This document shows, piece by piece, positions 6,837 through 6,925 of a stretch of DNA of 6,925 nt. The translations under genes and the position numbers were made by a program. Numbering within the stretch: position 1 is the first letter of the stretch; each line of letters starts with the position of its first letter. Origin of the DNA: Oscillospiraceae bacterium (GTDB lineage: Bacteria; Bacillota; Clostridia; Oscillospirales; Ruminococcaceae); NCBI GenBank assembly GCA_029005335.1, contig JAQXFT010000048.1, positions 1-6,925 on the forward strand, in the 5' to 3' direction. The notes under the pieces are model-generated. The model did not search any database. It was not told the origin of the DNA and was given only the letters and a program-made list of their open reading frames with translations.

Positions 6837-6925
6837 ATGTCCAATGAAATGTTAAGACTCCCCGCCGAACTCCTCTATAAAAACGAAATCGATGCCCTTA
6901 TCGAAAACGAAACAAATCCGGTTCC
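6837..6925 (+). CDS. N-terminal fragment, probable MoxR-type AAA+ ATPase (YehL-like)
   Basis: Only 29 complete codons are inside the window, beginning MSNEMLRLPAELLYKNEIDA and running open to the edge. The Walker motifs that would prove an ATPase lie beyond it. The LRLPAELLY..EI.AL opening resembles, from memory, the start of MoxR-family ATPases encoded beside SWIM proteins, and the operon position fits. MoxR AAA+ proteins are ATP-driven remodelling factors that usually act with VWA-domain partners. The gene starts 2 nt after the preceding stop, so it is co-translated with the HEAT-like protein. The reading frame and start are well supported; the ATPase identity is an inference, and another conserved component of the cluster is possible. 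Confidence 0.55.
   Translation, partial: MSNEMLRLPAELLYKNEIDALIENETNPV

Overview
The window looks like chromosomal DNA of a low-GC Gram-positive gut or rumen Firmicute, most likely a Ruminococcus-like member of the Oscillospiraceae. This is inferred from AT-rich sequence, AAGGAG/AAAGGA/GAGGTGAT Shine-Dalgarno sites, consensus sigma-A promoters, and the style of the WYL proteins and the sugar-type solute-binding protein. All genes read on the + strand. No tRNA, rRNA, CRISPR array, transposase or attachment site was seen.

Positions 1-663 hold the 3' half of an extracellular solute-binding protein gene (ABC sugar importer type). It is split over three frames by two apparent one-base losses, both in A-runs. 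A small proline- and lysine-rich hypothetical protein (712-993) follows and ends at a strong intrinsic terminator (about 992-1030), which closes this first unit.

Immediately after the terminator, a textbook sigma-A promoter (1033-1061) drives two tightly linked genes for unlike WYL-domain proteins (1094-2338 and 2340-3302, 1-nt gap). The first has a winged helix-turn-helix, a WYL core and a WCX tail. The second has WYL and WCX regions but no convincing HTH. A second strong promoter (3299-3327), whose -35 box overlaps the stop codon of the second WYL gene, starts the next unit: a SWIM zinc-finger protein (3385-4821), a large HEAT-like helical-repeat protein (4858-6834), and the first 29 codons of a further gene (6837 to the window edge). 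That last gene is probably a MoxR-type AAA+ ATPase, judged mainly from context.

Taken together, the region from 1033 to the end resembles the poorly characterised YehL-type MoxR ATPase clusters (MoxR ATPase, SWIM protein, large helical protein, usually a VWA protein), here placed next to a dedicated WYL regulator pair. A plausible model, not a demonstrated one, is that the WYL pair senses a nucleic-acid or nucleotide signal and controls itself and the SWIM/HEAT/ATPase operon. The SWIM protein would contact nucleic acid or protein, the HEAT protein would be a scaffold, and the ATPase would remodel a target. The key downstream genes lie outside the window.
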